From the NCBI GenBank assembly GCA_900170005.1, contig LT827128.1:2476168-2540167 (forward strand): DNA of 64,000 nt, written 5' to 3'. The position numbers and the translations under genes were made by a program. This stretch comes from Gordonibacter massiliensis (ex Traore et al. 2017) (GTDB lineage Bacteria > Actinomycetota > Coriobacteriia > Coriobacteriales > Eggerthellaceae). Position 1 is the first letter of the stretch. The number at the start of each line of letters is the position of its first letter. The notes below the pieces were generated by a model. It did no database searches. It saw nothing but the letters and a program-made list of their open reading frames with translations, and had not been told where the DNA came from. Of this stretch, positions 30,787 to 39,574 are shown one piece after another.

Positions 30787-32895
30787 ATGGGAACCAACCG
30801 CCCCGTCGCCCGTATGGCCCGCTCGATCTCCACCGCCACGACAGCACGTGCACCGCACGAAGGCTCGGATGCAGTCCGAGGTTTCCGAGGGAGGGGCTTC
30901 CTCACCCTTCTTCTGGCGCTCGTCCTAGCGGTGGGCCTCGTTCCAGCGGTGCCGTTGCAGGCTTTCGGAGCCTTTGAGGATTCGGGCATCGACGGCGGAT
31001 GCACCTGGATATACAAAGACTACAACAACAATACGCTGACGATAAAGCCCACGGATGGCATAAGCGGGCAATTGAGCGAGCACAACACCACTCCTCAGCG
31101 AGGATGGCTGGCGAAATATGCCGACCTCGCCAAAAGCATCACCGTCGAACCTGGCGTGACCGCACAAGGCGATATGCAATCTCTGTTCGCCGGAATGACC
31201 GCTGTAACGTCGGTAGTCCTGCCCAATGAGGGCTTCGACCAGGGTATCAAGAACGCGCAGAGCATGTTCTCTGGTTGCAAGGCGCTCACGAGCATTACGC
31301 TGCCCGATGACTTCGGCGGCAATATCACGAACGCGAAAAACATGTTCTCCGGCTGCCAGGCGCTCGAGAGCATTGATCTGCGCGATGGCTTCGGCAGCTC
31401 GACCTTGAATGCAACCGACATGTTCCTCGACTGTTCGGTCCTCTCGATCGTGTATCTGGGAGAGAACTGCAACGGAAGCCTTCTGGCCCAGGTTCCTGAT
31501 ACCACCAGAAATGAGTACATCGACAAATGGATATGCGTCAGGAGACAGGGCGTGGAAAACAAAGACGTGGCAGCCTATAAAGACGGCAAGACCCCGAGCG
31601 AGTTGCCGACCGACTATGAGGACGCGGGGGAACTCGCCTCGGAGTACGCGCGCCAGCATGCCGGAGGGATCGCGCCGAGCTTTACTCGGATAATAGCCGC
31701 CGGGTCGGCTCCCGACGCGATCACAATAACCCTTGACACAGCGCCTCCTTCCGATGCGTTCGTAAGCTACAGCCTCGACGGCAAGAGCTGGCAAGACTCC
31801 CACATATTAGAGGGTCTCAATACTTACACGACCTATGACGAGATCGAGGTTCGGTACTCAAGCCCCGCCTACGATACCGAGGCGAAGAACCAATCCCCTC
31901 TTTCCGCCACGACGTACGGGCGCATAACCTACGAACCCAACGGCGGCTCAGGCGCCACGAAGCCTACCGACGGGGAGTCCGGCAGCAAGTCGGCCCCTGC
32001 GGCCGAAAGCACGTTCACGCGCCCCCAATACAAGAGGTTCAAGGAGTGGAGCACCTCGTCCGATGGCAAGGGAGCGTCCTACCAACCAGGAGATCAGGTC
32101 CCCTTCGAACAGGGCGGCAACACGCTTTTTGCCATCTGGAAGGACTACGCGCCCCCGAAAATCACCACCACCGCTCTTCCCTCCACGAAGACAGGGGATT
32201 CGTACCATCAGAAGCTTACCGCTTCAGGGGACGAACCCATGACGTGGAGCATCACCGCAGGTGAACTACCTGCGGGGCTCACGCTCTCTCCGGACGGCAT
32301 CATCTTCGGCACGCCGAGCGCTAAGGGCGTATTCCCCTTTACCGTCAAGGTTGCAAACGACCTCGATGATATCGACACCGCCGATTACGCGATCACCGTG
32401 GTGGGCCCGCCCGTCATCACGATCTCCTCGGACACGCTCCCCGCAGCCGAGCCGGGAAAGCCCTACCGCTTCCACTTCACCTCCGACGAGGACGCTCCGG
32501 CGACGGATGTTTCGGCCCTCTCCGGTTCCGCGAGCTCTCTCGCTAACGCTCCCGGCGTCTCGAGCGACGCTCTGGCGATCGATTCCACCCTCAACGCATA
32601 CGGCGTGTCATGGAGCCTCGAAGCGGGCGCCTTGCCTAGCGGGCTTTCCCTGGCACCTGACGGCGAGCTTTCCGGCACACCGCATGGCCCAGGCACCTAC
32701 ACCTTCACCGTGAAGGCGACCAACCGCTACGGTTCCACTGCGCAGACGTTCCACCTCGCGGTGAACTCGCCTGTCACCCTCGTTGCCACGGGCGACAATG
32801 TCGCCGGCCCAACCGCAGGCCTGGTTGCCCTGTCGCTTTTCTGCGCCGCAAGCATAACCGTCCTTTCCCTGCGCCGTCGCGCGCGCAGGCGATAG
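30787..32895 (+). CDS. Cell-surface protein with BspA-type, Listeria-Bacteroides and He_PIG repeats
   Basis: A 702-residue secreted protein. Signal peptide RGFLTLLLALVLAVGLVPAV...AFGA ends near residue 60. Then come BspA-like leucine-rich repeats with (N/T)A..MFSGC.AL.SI.LP..F (about 110-215), a Listeria-Bacteroides repeat (ITYEPNGGSGATKP), and two putative Ig-like He_PIG repeats with (A/E)LPAGLTLSPDG..GTP. The C-terminus LVATGDN, a hydrophobic helix and RRRARRR look like a sortase-type wall signal with a non-canonical motif. ATG 30787 is chosen for its AGGAAGAGG and signal placement; an upstream frame to 30685 is unlikely. GC is lower than average. An 8-bp inverted repeat (30743-30768) lies just upstream. 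Confidence 0.85.
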   Translation: MGTNRPVARMARSISTATTARAPHEGSDAVRGFRGRGFLTLLLALVLAVGLVPAVPLQAFGAFEDSGIDGGCTWIYKDYNNNTLTIKPTDGISGQLSEHNTTPQRGWLAKYADLAKSITVEPGVTAQGDMQSLFAGMTAVTSVVLPNEGFDQGIKNAQSMFSGCKALTSITLPDDFGGNITNAKNMFSGCQALESIDLRDGFGSSTLNATDMFLDCSVLSIVYLGENCNGSLLAQVPDTTRNEYIDKWICVRRQGVENKDVAAYKDGKTPSELPTDYEDAGELASEYARQHAGGIAPSFTRIIAAGSAPDAITITLDTAPPSDAFVSYSLDGKSWQDSHILEGLNTYTTYDEIEVRYSSPAYDTEAKNQSPLSATTYGRITYEPNGGSGATKPTDGESGSKSAPAAESTFTRPQYKRFKEWSTSSDGKGASYQPGDQVPFEQGGNTLFAIWKDYAPPKITTTALPSTKTGDSYHQKLTASGDEPMTWSITAGELPAGLTLSPDGIIFGTPSAKGVFPFTVKVANDLDDIDTADYAITVVGPPVITISSDTLPAAEPGKPYRFHFTSDEDAPATDVSALSGSASSLANAPGVSSDALAIDSTLNAYGVSWSLEAGALPSGLSLAPDGELSGTPHGPGTYTFTVKATNRYGSTAQTFHLAVNSPVTLVATGDNVAGPTAGLVALSLFCAASITVLSLRRRARRR

Positions 32896-32910
32896 ACCGG
32901 TATCCGCCTT

Positions 32911-32948
32911 TTGCCCTGTATGCCTTTCGCGAAAGGCATACAGGGCAA
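32911..32948 (+). terminator. 19-bp perfect hairpin after the surface protein gene
   Basis: A perfect 38-bp palindrome centred on TTTCGCGAAA, with ends TTGCCCTGTATG and CATACAGGGCAA, 15 bp past the stop codon. It probably stops transcription in either direction, although the T-run is poor. Confidence 0.65.
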
Positions 32949-33059
32949 CCCGTTTGCCTCGACCGGTCTTGGAATAGCCAAAACCTGGTAAAAGGTAACG
33001 AAGGGCGGCAGTTTGCATGATGCCCTGCACCGGTCGAGCGGATATGATACAATCAGGGC

Positions 33060-33146
33060 AATCGATGGTGCCCCGCCTAGCCGGGCGGCATCGGTTGACT
33101 AGACTAAGCCGGGAACTTGTTCAGGGTCGCCCGGCTTTTCTGTTTC
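33060..33146 (+). ncRNA. Candidate structured small RNA or attenuator
   Basis: A TACAAT -10-like box (33048-33053 region) is followed by a short stem CCGCC/GGCGG (33072-33088) and then an intrinsic terminator, AGCCGGG (33107-33113) with CCCGGCT (33130-33136) and TTTTCTGTTT. The left part also contains AGCCGGG (33079-33085), an exact alternative partner for the terminator's right arm, so two exclusive folds are possible. It lies 180 bp upstream of a lipoprotein gene. No known family is recognised. Confidence 0.4.
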
Positions 33147-33322
33147 CCAACACCGTTCGCCTTACTCCTTCCTCGCCACCGCCCTCCCTTCATTCCTTCG
33201 CCGCGAGCCGACCGTTCACCGGCTTGCCGCCAACGTCAGCTACGAAAGCGGCCGCATGCGTTAGGCTCCAACCGTTCATCGAGTGTCCGCGCAAAGAGAC
33301 GCGGGCAAGAGAAGGAGGCACC

Positions 33323-34048
33323 ATGAAGAAGATCGTGGCCATGGGCGCAGCGGCGGCGCTAGCCCTCACGTTGGCGGGCTGCTCCGGCGGCACGGCCGAC
33401 CAGCAGCAATCCGGCGAAGGCGCGCCGAGCGCTTCGCAGGACGCGCAGAACGCCGCACCGGCGAAGGAGAACAAGCTGACCGTGACCGACTCCGGCTGGT
33501 CCGTGGACGATCAGGGATACGTCCATTACGGCATCATCGTTAAAAACGAGGGCTCCCAAGGTGCCCTGTTCCCCACCATCAAGGTGACGGGCAAGGACGA
33601 GAGCGGCAACGTGGTGTCGTCCGACCAGCAGACGCTCATGTCCCTCCGTCCCGACCAGGAAGTGGCCTGGGGCGGGCAGGCCGGCAACGGAACGGCGCCG
33701 GCCACCGTGGAGTTCGAGCTGAGCGTGGGCTCCAACAACTGGCAGGACTCCGACGAGAACATCGACATGTTCAAGGTCGACGGGGTATCCGCCCAAGACA
33801 GCGGCTATGGCACCGTGAACTTCGTCGGCGAGATAACCAGCCTGCTCACCGACACCGACATGGACCAAGTGGCCGTGAGCATCATCCTGCGCAACGGCGA
33901 CGGGGCCATCGTGGGCGGCTACACCGGCTTCGCCGACAACCTGGCCGCCGGCGCCACCACGTCGTTCGACGTGCTGGGTTACGGCGTGCCCGAGTACGTC
34001 GACTTCGAAGCCTGGGCCCAGCCGTGGATGGTGGCGTCGCAGAAGTAG
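33323..34048 (+). CDS. Lipoprotein with FxLYD-like domain
   Basis: A 241-residue lipoprotein. The signal MKKIVAMGAAAALALTLAGC ends at a lipobox cysteine at residue 20, followed by a Gly/Ser/Gln-rich spacer. The mature part is a beta-rich module with VHYGIIVKNEG and TIKVTGKDESGNVV segments, resembling FxLYD/DUF4352-type extracellular domains. A second similar module follows from about residue 155 (QVAVSIILRNGDGAIVGG). Function unknown. AAGGAGGCACC precedes ATG 33323. Monocistronic and convergent with the kinase gene. Confidence 0.8.
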   Translation: MKKIVAMGAAAALALTLAGCSGGTADQQQSGEGAPSASQDAQNAAPAKENKLTVTDSGWSVDDQGYVHYGIIVKNEGSQGALFPTIKVTGKDESGNVVSSDQQTLMSLRPDQEVAWGGQAGNGTAPATVEFELSVGSNNWQDSDENIDMFKVDGVSAQDSGYGTVNFVGEITSLLTDTDMDQVAVSIILRNGDGAIVGGYTGFADNLAAGATTSFDVLGYGVPEYVDFEAWAQPWMVASQK

Positions 34049-34070
34049 CGGAAAACAGCCCTGATGATCG

Positions 34071-35450
34071 TCAGCGCGCCCGCGCCTTCGGCAGCGTAAC
34101 CGTGACGCAGGTTCCCCGCGGCTCGTTGCCCTCGACCGCAATGGTTCCGCGAGCGCGCTCGACGAGGGCGCGGGCTATAGAGAGGCCCAAACCGCTGCCG
34201 GGCGTGGTGCGCGCCGCGTCGGCGCGGTAAAAGCGCTCGAACACCTGCTCTCGATCCGCCGGATCGATGCCGCAGCCGGTGTCCGCAACCGACACCGCCA
34301 CCCGGCCGGCGCGTTCCTCGCAGCGCAGCTCCACGACGTCGCCCTCCTCCGTGTACTTGAGGGCGTTGTCCAGCAAGATGCCCACCACCTGCCGCAGCGC
34401 GTCGGCGTCGATAAGCGCCTCGCCCGCAGGCTGCGCAACCACCGTCAGCGTCTTGCCGCCCACCTCCGCCACGTCGGCGTACAGGTCGCCCACTTCGGCC
34501 ACGACGCCGGATACGTCGACCGGCTCCATCTCGCGGTCGTCGTGTACGGGCGCATCGGCCGACGACAGCGTCATAAGATCGTCCACGAGGCGCGCGAGGC
34601 GCTTCGTCTCATCGGCAACCGCGTTCACGTCCTCGAACTTGTCCACGACGCGGGCATTCGGATCCGCCAGCAGCCGCTCCTGGGCGGCGCGGATGATGGC
34701 CAACGGGGTGCGCAGCTCGTGCGAGGCGTTCTGCACGAACTCGGTCTGGCGGTTCATGCTGGCCACAATGGGCTTGATGGTCTTGCGCGACAGGAAATAG
34801 CTTGCCGCCGCCGCGCCCAGCACGGCCGCCACCAGATAGATGACGAGCATCTTCGTGAAGTGGTCGAGCAGCGCCAACTCGGAGTCCACGTTCACGAGCA
34901 CCTGCAGGTAGTCTTTGGACTCGGAACCGTCCACCGCGTAGTTGACGCATCGGTACGCATGCCCGCCCGCCCGAGCCTCGTACACCCGGCCGATGTTCTC
35001 CCGGTCGAAGGGAACATCGTCGAAGTACGTGGGGTAGACGGAGTAGAGGCCCTCCGTGTGGAGCGGCTGCCCTTCGGCGTTGCGCCACAGGTAAATGAGC
35101 TGGGGGTTCGATGCCACGTAAGCCTCGCTGGTAATGATGATGCTCTCGGCGGAAGCGGTGTCGGCGTCGGTTCCGCTGTTCCGTGGAACGAACTCGATAT
35201 CCTCGCGGATCTCGGCGTTCGCCCCCAGGGACGGCTCGGATCCCACGTTGCCGCCTGTCGGATCGACGGCAACGGCCATCGTCACATCGCGCACCTCGTC
35301 CAGCTGCGCATCGGCCGTTCGGTACACGTTCGCGCTCACCAGCTGGAACACCAGCACGCCGAACAGCGAGAACAAGAGGGCGAACGCCGCGAAGAACAGC
35401 AGCGTGTTGCGAGCGAGTATGCGGCGGACGCGCCGTTCCTCAAACCTCAT
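34071..35450 (-). CDS. Membrane sensor histidine kinase
   Basis: A 459-residue kinase. TM1 is about 14-37, an extracellular sensor of about 160 residues contains NPQLIYLWRNAEG (PAS/dCache-like), TM2 is about 201-220, and the H-box ASHELRTPLA has H244. The ATPase domain shows NALKYT, DTGCGI and GSGLGLSIAR. It overlaps the 3' end of the response regulator gene by 11 bp and is its cognate kinase. The pair is divergent from the MacAB-type exporter operon and probably controls it, for example in response to a cationic peptide or antibiotic; that signal is inferred only from context. Confidence 0.94.
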   Translation of the reverse strand: MRFEERRVRRILARNTLLFFAAFALLFSLFGVLVFQLVSANVYRTADAQLDEVRDVTMAVAVDPTGGNVGSEPSLGANAEIREDIEFVPRNSGTDADTASAESIIITSEAYVASNPQLIYLWRNAEGQPLHTEGLYSVYPTYFDDVPFDRENIGRVYEARAGGHAYRCVNYAVDGSESKDYLQVLVNVDSELALLDHFTKMLVIYLVAAVLGAAAASYFLSRKTIKPIVASMNRQTEFVQNASHELRTPLAIIRAAQERLLADPNARVVDKFEDVNAVADETKRLARLVDDLMTLSSADAPVHDDREMEPVDVSGVVAEVGDLYADVAEVGGKTLTVVAQPAGEALIDADALRQVVGILLDNALKYTEEGDVVELRCEERAGRVAVSVADTGCGIDPADREQVFERFYRADAARTTPGSGLGLSIARALVERARGTIAVEGNEPRGTCVTVTLPKARAR

Positions 35451-36120
35451 CGTCGGCCGTCCACACGTAACCCGCGCCGCGAATGGTTTTGAGGAAGCCG
35501 TCGTAGCCGTGCTCCTTGAGCGCCTTGCGCAACGCGCTCACGTACACCTCCACCACGTTCGACGACGTGTCGTTCAGAAAGCCCCACACCCGGTCGAACA
35601 GCTGGGTTTTGGAAACGAGCTGCCCTTCGTGGCTCACCAGGTACTCCAGCACATCGTACTGCTTGCCCTTGAGCGCGACCGGAGCGCCATCCACCGTGGC
35701 GCGCTTCGTGTTGGGGTCGAGGACCAAACCGCGAAACGCCAGGGTGCCGAGCGTGCGCACGCCCATGCTGCGCCGCATGATGGCCTGCGCCCGCAGCACC
35801 AGCTCGTCGCGATCGAACGGCTTGGCCAGGTAGTCGTCGGCGCCCAATCGCAGGCCGCGCACACGATCGTCGCGCGCGTTCTTGGCCGTGAGCATGAGCA
35901 CGGGCGTCTCGATGCCCTCCGCACGAAGGCGCTCCATGACGCCGTAGCCGTCGATCACCGGCAGCATGATGTCCAGCACCACAAGGTCGTACACGTCCTG
36001 CCGCGCGAAGAACAGCCCCTCTTCGCCGTCGAACGCCTGGTCTACGGCGTAGCGATCGCCGAACGCCTCGGCTATGGCTCGCGAGATGGCACGGTCGTCT
36101 TCGATGATGAGTATCTTCAT
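35440..36120 (-). CDS. OmpR/PhoB-family response regulator
   Basis: A 226-residue regulator with receiver motifs IIEDD, D50 in VVLDIMLPVIDGYG, and K in DDYLAKPF, and a winged helix ending IRGAGYVWTADDEV. It is first in the operon with the histidine kinase. Just upstream, between it and the divergent exporter genes, lies a 22-bp inverted repeat that may be its own binding site. Confidence 0.95.
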   Translation of the reverse strand: MKILIIEDDRAISRAIAEAFGDRYAVDQAFDGEEGLFFARQDVYDLVVLDIMLPVIDGYGVMERLRAEGIETPVLMLTAKNARDDRVRGLRLGADDYLAKPFDRDELVLRAQAIMRRSMGVRTLGTLAFRGLVLDPNTKRATVDGAPVALKGKQYDVLEYLVSHEGQLVSKTQLFDRVWGFLNDTSSNVVEVYVSALRKALKEHGYDGFLKTIRGAGYVWTADDEV

Positions 36121-36140
36121 GCGGCCATTCTAGCATCGGC

Positions 36141-36229
36141 CACCTTAAAAGTTGCTGAAACGAACGCCGCCGTTCGGCACGGGTTGACATTGCGAAAAAC
36201 CCGTCGGCGTTTCAGGAAGTTTTAAGGTG
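36141..36229. promoter_or_regulatory. Divergent control region with a 22-bp near-perfect inverted repeat
   Basis: Left arm 36141-36162 (CACCTTAAAA...TGAAACG) and right arm 36208-36229 (CGTTTCAG...TTTTAAGGTG) match at 20 of 22 positions, spaced by 45 bp. The arms sit symmetrically between the response regulator and the exporter operon. A TTGACA lies at 36184-36189. Confidence 0.65.
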
Positions 36230-36277
36230 CCTTTCGCTACGATGCCCCCGCATTGAACGTTATCGGAAGGAGAACCC

Positions 36278-36502
36278 ATGAGTTCCAGAACCATGAAGAT
36301 CATCATCGGCGTGCTGGCCGCAGCACTGGTGATCGTAGGAGGGTTGGCCGTGCTGAAGAACGTCGGGGGCTTGGGCGGCGGGCAGGAGAACCTCGAACTC
36401 CAAGGCAACGGAGAGTTAACGTACGACAAATCGACGGAGGGAACGACCGCCGACATCGTGACCCGCAAAGACGGCGTCACCGTCATCGACGGCAGCAACT
36501 AG
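36278..36502 (+). CDS. Small membrane-anchored protein leading the exporter operon (74 aa)
   Basis: A 74-residue protein with one N-terminal hydrophobic segment (about 6-27, MKIIIGVLAAALVIVGGLAV) and a short extracellular tail rich in Gly, Glu and Asp. CGGAAGGAGAACCC precedes ATG 36278. It is first in the operon, 18 bp ahead of the adaptor gene. No family recognised. It could be an accessory component or a small regulator of the two-component system; this is inferred only from position. Confidence 0.7.
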   Translation: MSSRTMKIIIGVLAAALVIVGGLAVLKNVGGLGGGQENLELQGNGELTYDKSTEGTTADIVTRKDGVTVIDGSN

Positions 36503-36520
36503 AGACGGCAGGGGCAGATC

Positions 36521-37465
36521 ATGACCAACAGCAGCGTGCAACAGCGCAAAAAGCCTTCCGTCGGCCTTGTCGTTCTCGCCCTCGTGCTCGCCGTGGCGCT
36601 GGGTGGGGCCGCCTGGTGGCTCGTCGCGGGCGACGAGGCTTTCGGCGGCGCCTTGAAGGGCCTGGGCGGAAGCGACCCAACCGAAGAGGCTCCCCTGCCG
36701 ACGGCACCGGTGACGAGGGAAACCATCGAGAAGGCCGTTACCGGCGCGGGAGAGGTGAAAGGGAGCGCCACCGAGAAGCTCAAGCCCGCGAAATGGCGCT
36801 ACTTCTCCAGCTTCGACGCGCCTCTGAACAAGCTCGTGCGAGCGGGCGAGCCGCTCGTGTCCTACACGTACGGCGACCCCCTGGTCGCTCCGTACGACTT
36901 GGTGGTGAAGTCCTACACCTTGCCCAAGGCCAAAGAGGAGCTCTCGCAAGACGAGCACTTCGTGGAGGTGGAGCGCGTGGACACGGTGCATATCGAGATG
37001 CCGGTGTCCGAAAGCGACTTGGCCAGCCTGGCCGAGGGCCAGGAAGTCGACGTCGCCATCGGCGACCAGGCGCCGCGCGCGGGCGTCATCTCCAACATCA
37101 ACCAGGTGGGCGCGTATAACGCCAGCGGGTCGAAGTTCACGGTGACGGTGGACGTGGTCAACGACGGCAGCATCTGGCTTGGCATGTCGGCCACGCTCTC
37201 CGTGAAGGTGGCCGTGGCCGAGAACGTGCTCGCCGTGCCCGTAAGCGCCGTGTCGGGCGCCGACGACGCGAAAACCGTGACGGTGCAGAATGCCGACGGC
37301 ACGACGCGCACCGTGCCGGTGACCACCGGCATCTCCGACGGCACGCTGGTCGAAGTGACGGGCGAGCTCAACGAGGGCGACCTGGTGGTGTTGAACGAGG
37401 TCCCTTCCGCTTCCGACGGCGAGGCGGGCGTGATCACGACCATGGTCAACGAGGCGGCAGTATGA
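36521..37465 (+). CDS. MacA/HlyD-type efflux adaptor protein
   Basis: A 314-residue protein. One membrane helix (about 14-36) anchors it, with the rest outside the cell. It carries a shortened lipoyl-like half (GEPLVSYTYGDPLVAPYDLVV), a beta-barrel domain (HIEMPVSESDLASLAEGQEVDVAI) and a C-terminal membrane-proximal domain (NVLAVPVSAVSGADDAKTV), the order seen in RND/MacA adaptors. The long alpha-hairpin of Gram-negative MacA is missing, as usual in Gram-positive forms. Its stop overlaps the ABC ATPase start (ATGA). Confidence 0.88.
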   Translation: MTNSSVQQRKKPSVGLVVLALVLAVALGGAAWWLVAGDEAFGGALKGLGGSDPTEEAPLPTAPVTRETIEKAVTGAGEVKGSATEKLKPAKWRYFSSFDAPLNKLVRAGEPLVSYTYGDPLVAPYDLVVKSYTLPKAKEELSQDEHFVEVERVDTVHIEMPVSESDLASLAEGQEVDVAIGDQAPRAGVISNINQVGAYNASGSKFTVTVDVVNDGSIWLGMSATLSVKVAVAENVLAVPVSAVSGADDAKTVTVQNADGTTRTVPVTTGISDGTLVEVTGELNEGDLVVLNEVPSASDGEAGVITTMVNEAAV

Positions 37466-38328
37466 GGACCGAACGCACGGGGACGCACGCGAAGGAGCGC
37501 CCCTCGTCCGCCGCGAGCGTCGCTTCTTCCACCATCCGCATGGAGCGGCTGGCCAAACGCTACCCTATGGGCGACGAGGTGGTCCACGCCCTCGACGGCG
37601 TCGACTTCTGCGTGGACGAGGGCGAGTTCGTGGCCATCGTCGGCCCGTCGGGCTCGGGGAAGTCCACCCTCATGAACATCATCGGGCTGCTGGACGTGCC
37701 CGACGACGGCACGTATACGCTGGACGGCCAAGACGTGGCGCTGCTCGCCGACAACGAGCTGGCCGACCTGCGCAACCGCTCGATCGGGTTCGTGTTCCAA
37801 AGCTTCAACCTGCTGGGATCGCTCACCGCGTTGGAGAACGTGAAGCTGCCGCTGACCTACCGCGGCACGAGACCGCGCGAGGCCGACGCCACCGCCCGCC
37901 GTTATCTGGCGAAAGTGGGGCTGGAAGGCCGCGAGCGGCATCTGCCGAGCCAGCTGTCGGGCGGTCAGCAGCAGCGCGTGGCCATCGCCCGGGCGCTCGT
38001 GGGCGAGCCGAGGATCATCCTGGCCGACGAACCCACCGGCGCGCTGGACTCGCACACGAGCGTCGAGATCATGGAGCTGTTCAAAAACCTGCACCGCGAG
38101 GGGCAGACGGTGATCCTCATCACGCACAACCCCGACTTGGCCGAGCAGGCCGAACGCGTGGTGCGCATCGCGGACGGCCGATTGGGCACGAGCGAGCGCG
38201 GGCACGAGGGCGGACGGCGCGCGGCGCGCGACACCGTGGGCGGCAACGACGCCGCGCCGGCAACCGCCGTGGCGCGCCCGGCGGCGGAACGGGAAGGAGA
38301 AGCCCATGCGACGCGTGCAAACGGTTAG
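37462..38328 (+). CDS. ABC transporter ATPase (MacB/LolD type)
   Basis: A 288-residue nucleotide-binding subunit. Walker A is GPSGSGKSTL near residue 70, the Q-loop VFQSFNLL, signature LSGGQQQRVAIARAL, Walker B ILADEPTGALD and the H-loop LITHN are all intact. The last ~50 residues are an Arg/Ala-rich tail. It belongs to the MacB/LolD/FtsE group that powers mechanotransmission rather than direct transport. It overlaps the adaptor by 4 bp and the permease gene by 23 bp. Confidence 0.95.
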   Translation: MRTERTGTHAKERPSSAASVASSTIRMERLAKRYPMGDEVVHALDGVDFCVDEGEFVAIVGPSGSGKSTLMNIIGLLDVPDDGTYTLDGQDVALLADNELADLRNRSIGFVFQSFNLLGSLTALENVKLPLTYRGTRPREADATARRYLAKVGLEGRERHLPSQLSGGQQQRVAIARALVGEPRIILADEPTGALDSHTSVEIMELFKNLHREGQTVILITHNPDLAEQAERVVRIADGRLGTSERGHEGGRRAARDTVGGNDAAPATAVARPAAEREGEAHATRANG

Positions 38329-39469
38329 AACCGCGCTGTCGAGCATCTCCCGCAACAAGCTGCGCACGGCGCTCACCATGCTGGGGCTGGTTATCGGCAT
38401 CTCGTCGGTTATCGTGCTCGTGGGCATGGGCGACGGCTCGAACCGGCAGGTGGAGGAGCGCATGAAGGCGCTGGGCGGCGACATCCTATCCGTCTTCGTC
38501 TTCGACGAAGACGGTCTTGCCTACGAGGACATGGAAGCCCTGCGCGCGCTGCCCGGCATCGGTTCGGTCGCGCCGTCGAAGGGCGTGAGCGGCGATCTGA
38601 CGGCCGGCGAGCGCAAGACAAAACGCGGCATGGTCGAAGCCTCCGACGAGCACTACCTGTCCGTGCGCAACCTGAAGCTCGCTGCGGGGCGCGACCTGTC
38701 AGTCGTGGACCGCGAGAACCGCTCCAACGTGTGCGTCATCGGCACGAACACGGCGAACGACCTGTTCGGCACGGCGGACTGCGTCGGCAAGACGCTCAAG
38801 ATAGCCGGTATCCCGTTCACCGTGGTGGGCGTGCTGGAGAGCACCGGCCAGACGATGGGCCTGAACGCCGACGCGCTCGTGCTCGTTCCGCTGACCGCCG
38901 CAACGAATTTGGGCGGCGACGCGAAAATCGAATCCGTTTACGCGCGTCCCGCCGCCGACGACGGCGTGCCGCTGGCGAAAGCGGTTTTGACCGGCTACCT
39001 GTCGGGCGCGAAGGGCATTCCCTCCAACCAGTTCTCCGTCATGTCGCAAGACGAGATGCTGGGAGCGTCCGACCAGATCAACCAGACAATGACGCTGCTC
39101 CTGGGCGGCATCGCGAGCATATCGCTCGTGGTTGCGGGCGTCGGCGTGATGAACGTGATGCTGGTGTCGGTGACGGAGCGTACCCGCGAGATAGGCATTA
39201 AGAAGGCGCTCGGAGCGCGACGATCGGACATCCTGCGGCAGTTCTTGGTAGAAGCGCTGCTGCTCAGCCTGATCGGCGGTGGCGTGGGCATTGCGGCGGG
39301 ACTGGCCTTCGGCGCGCTGGCGGAAGGCATGGGCATGGCGTTCGCGGCGTCGTGGAGCGTCGTGGGCGTGGCCGTGGCCGCCAGCACCGCCATCGGCCTG
39401 GCGTTCGGCATCTTCCCCGCCTACCGGGCCTCGCGCCTCACGCCCATCGAGGCGCTTCGGCAAGAGTGA
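38306..39469 (+). CDS. MacB-type ABC permease (FtsX domain)
   Basis: A 387-residue four-helix permease. TM1 near 18-40 follows SISRNKLRTALTMLGLVIGISS, typical of MacB proteins; then comes an extracellular MacB periplasmic-core domain (about 45-250), and the FtsX domain with three helices from about 262, including VTERTREIGIKKALGARRSDI (coupling helix). The C-terminus LTPIEALRQE is canonical. With the ATPase and adaptor it should export peptides, lipids or antibiotics, or act in envelope stress sensing. Hairpins follow at 39479-39535. Confidence 0.94.
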   Translation: MRRVQTVRTALSSISRNKLRTALTMLGLVIGISSVIVLVGMGDGSNRQVEERMKALGGDILSVFVFDEDGLAYEDMEALRALPGIGSVAPSKGVSGDLTAGERKTKRGMVEASDEHYLSVRNLKLAAGRDLSVVDRENRSNVCVIGTNTANDLFGTADCVGKTLKIAGIPFTVVGVLESTGQTMGLNADALVLVPLTAATNLGGDAKIESVYARPAADDGVPLAKAVLTGYLSGAKGIPSNQFSVMSQDEMLGASDQINQTMTLLLGGIASISLVVAGVGVMNVMLVSVTERTREIGIKKALGARRSDILRQFLVEALLLSLIGGGVGIAAGLAFGALAEGMGMAFAASWSVVGVAVAASTAIGLAFGIFPAYRASRLTPIEALRQE

Positions 39470-39478
39470 CGCACGGAT

Positions 39479-39535
39479 ACCCGGCGACGTTGGCGCCGGG
39501 CACCCTCTCATGCCGCCCCCGTGCACGGGGGCGGC
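39479..39535. terminator. Two GC-rich hairpins between convergent operons
   Basis: CCGGCG/CGCCGG (39481-39499) and GCCGCCCCCG/CGGGGGCGGC (39512-39535, TGCA loop). Neither has a T-run, but their place between convergent genes suggests two-way transcription stop. Confidence 0.5.
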
Positions 39536-39574
39536 GCCAAGCAGCGCTTCCGAAAACCTAGCAACAAGCAGGTG

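Noticed and set aside
32911-32948. Third parS site
   Set aside because: The palindrome centre TTTCGCGAAA differs from TTTCACGTGAAA; it is better explained as a gene-end hairpin.
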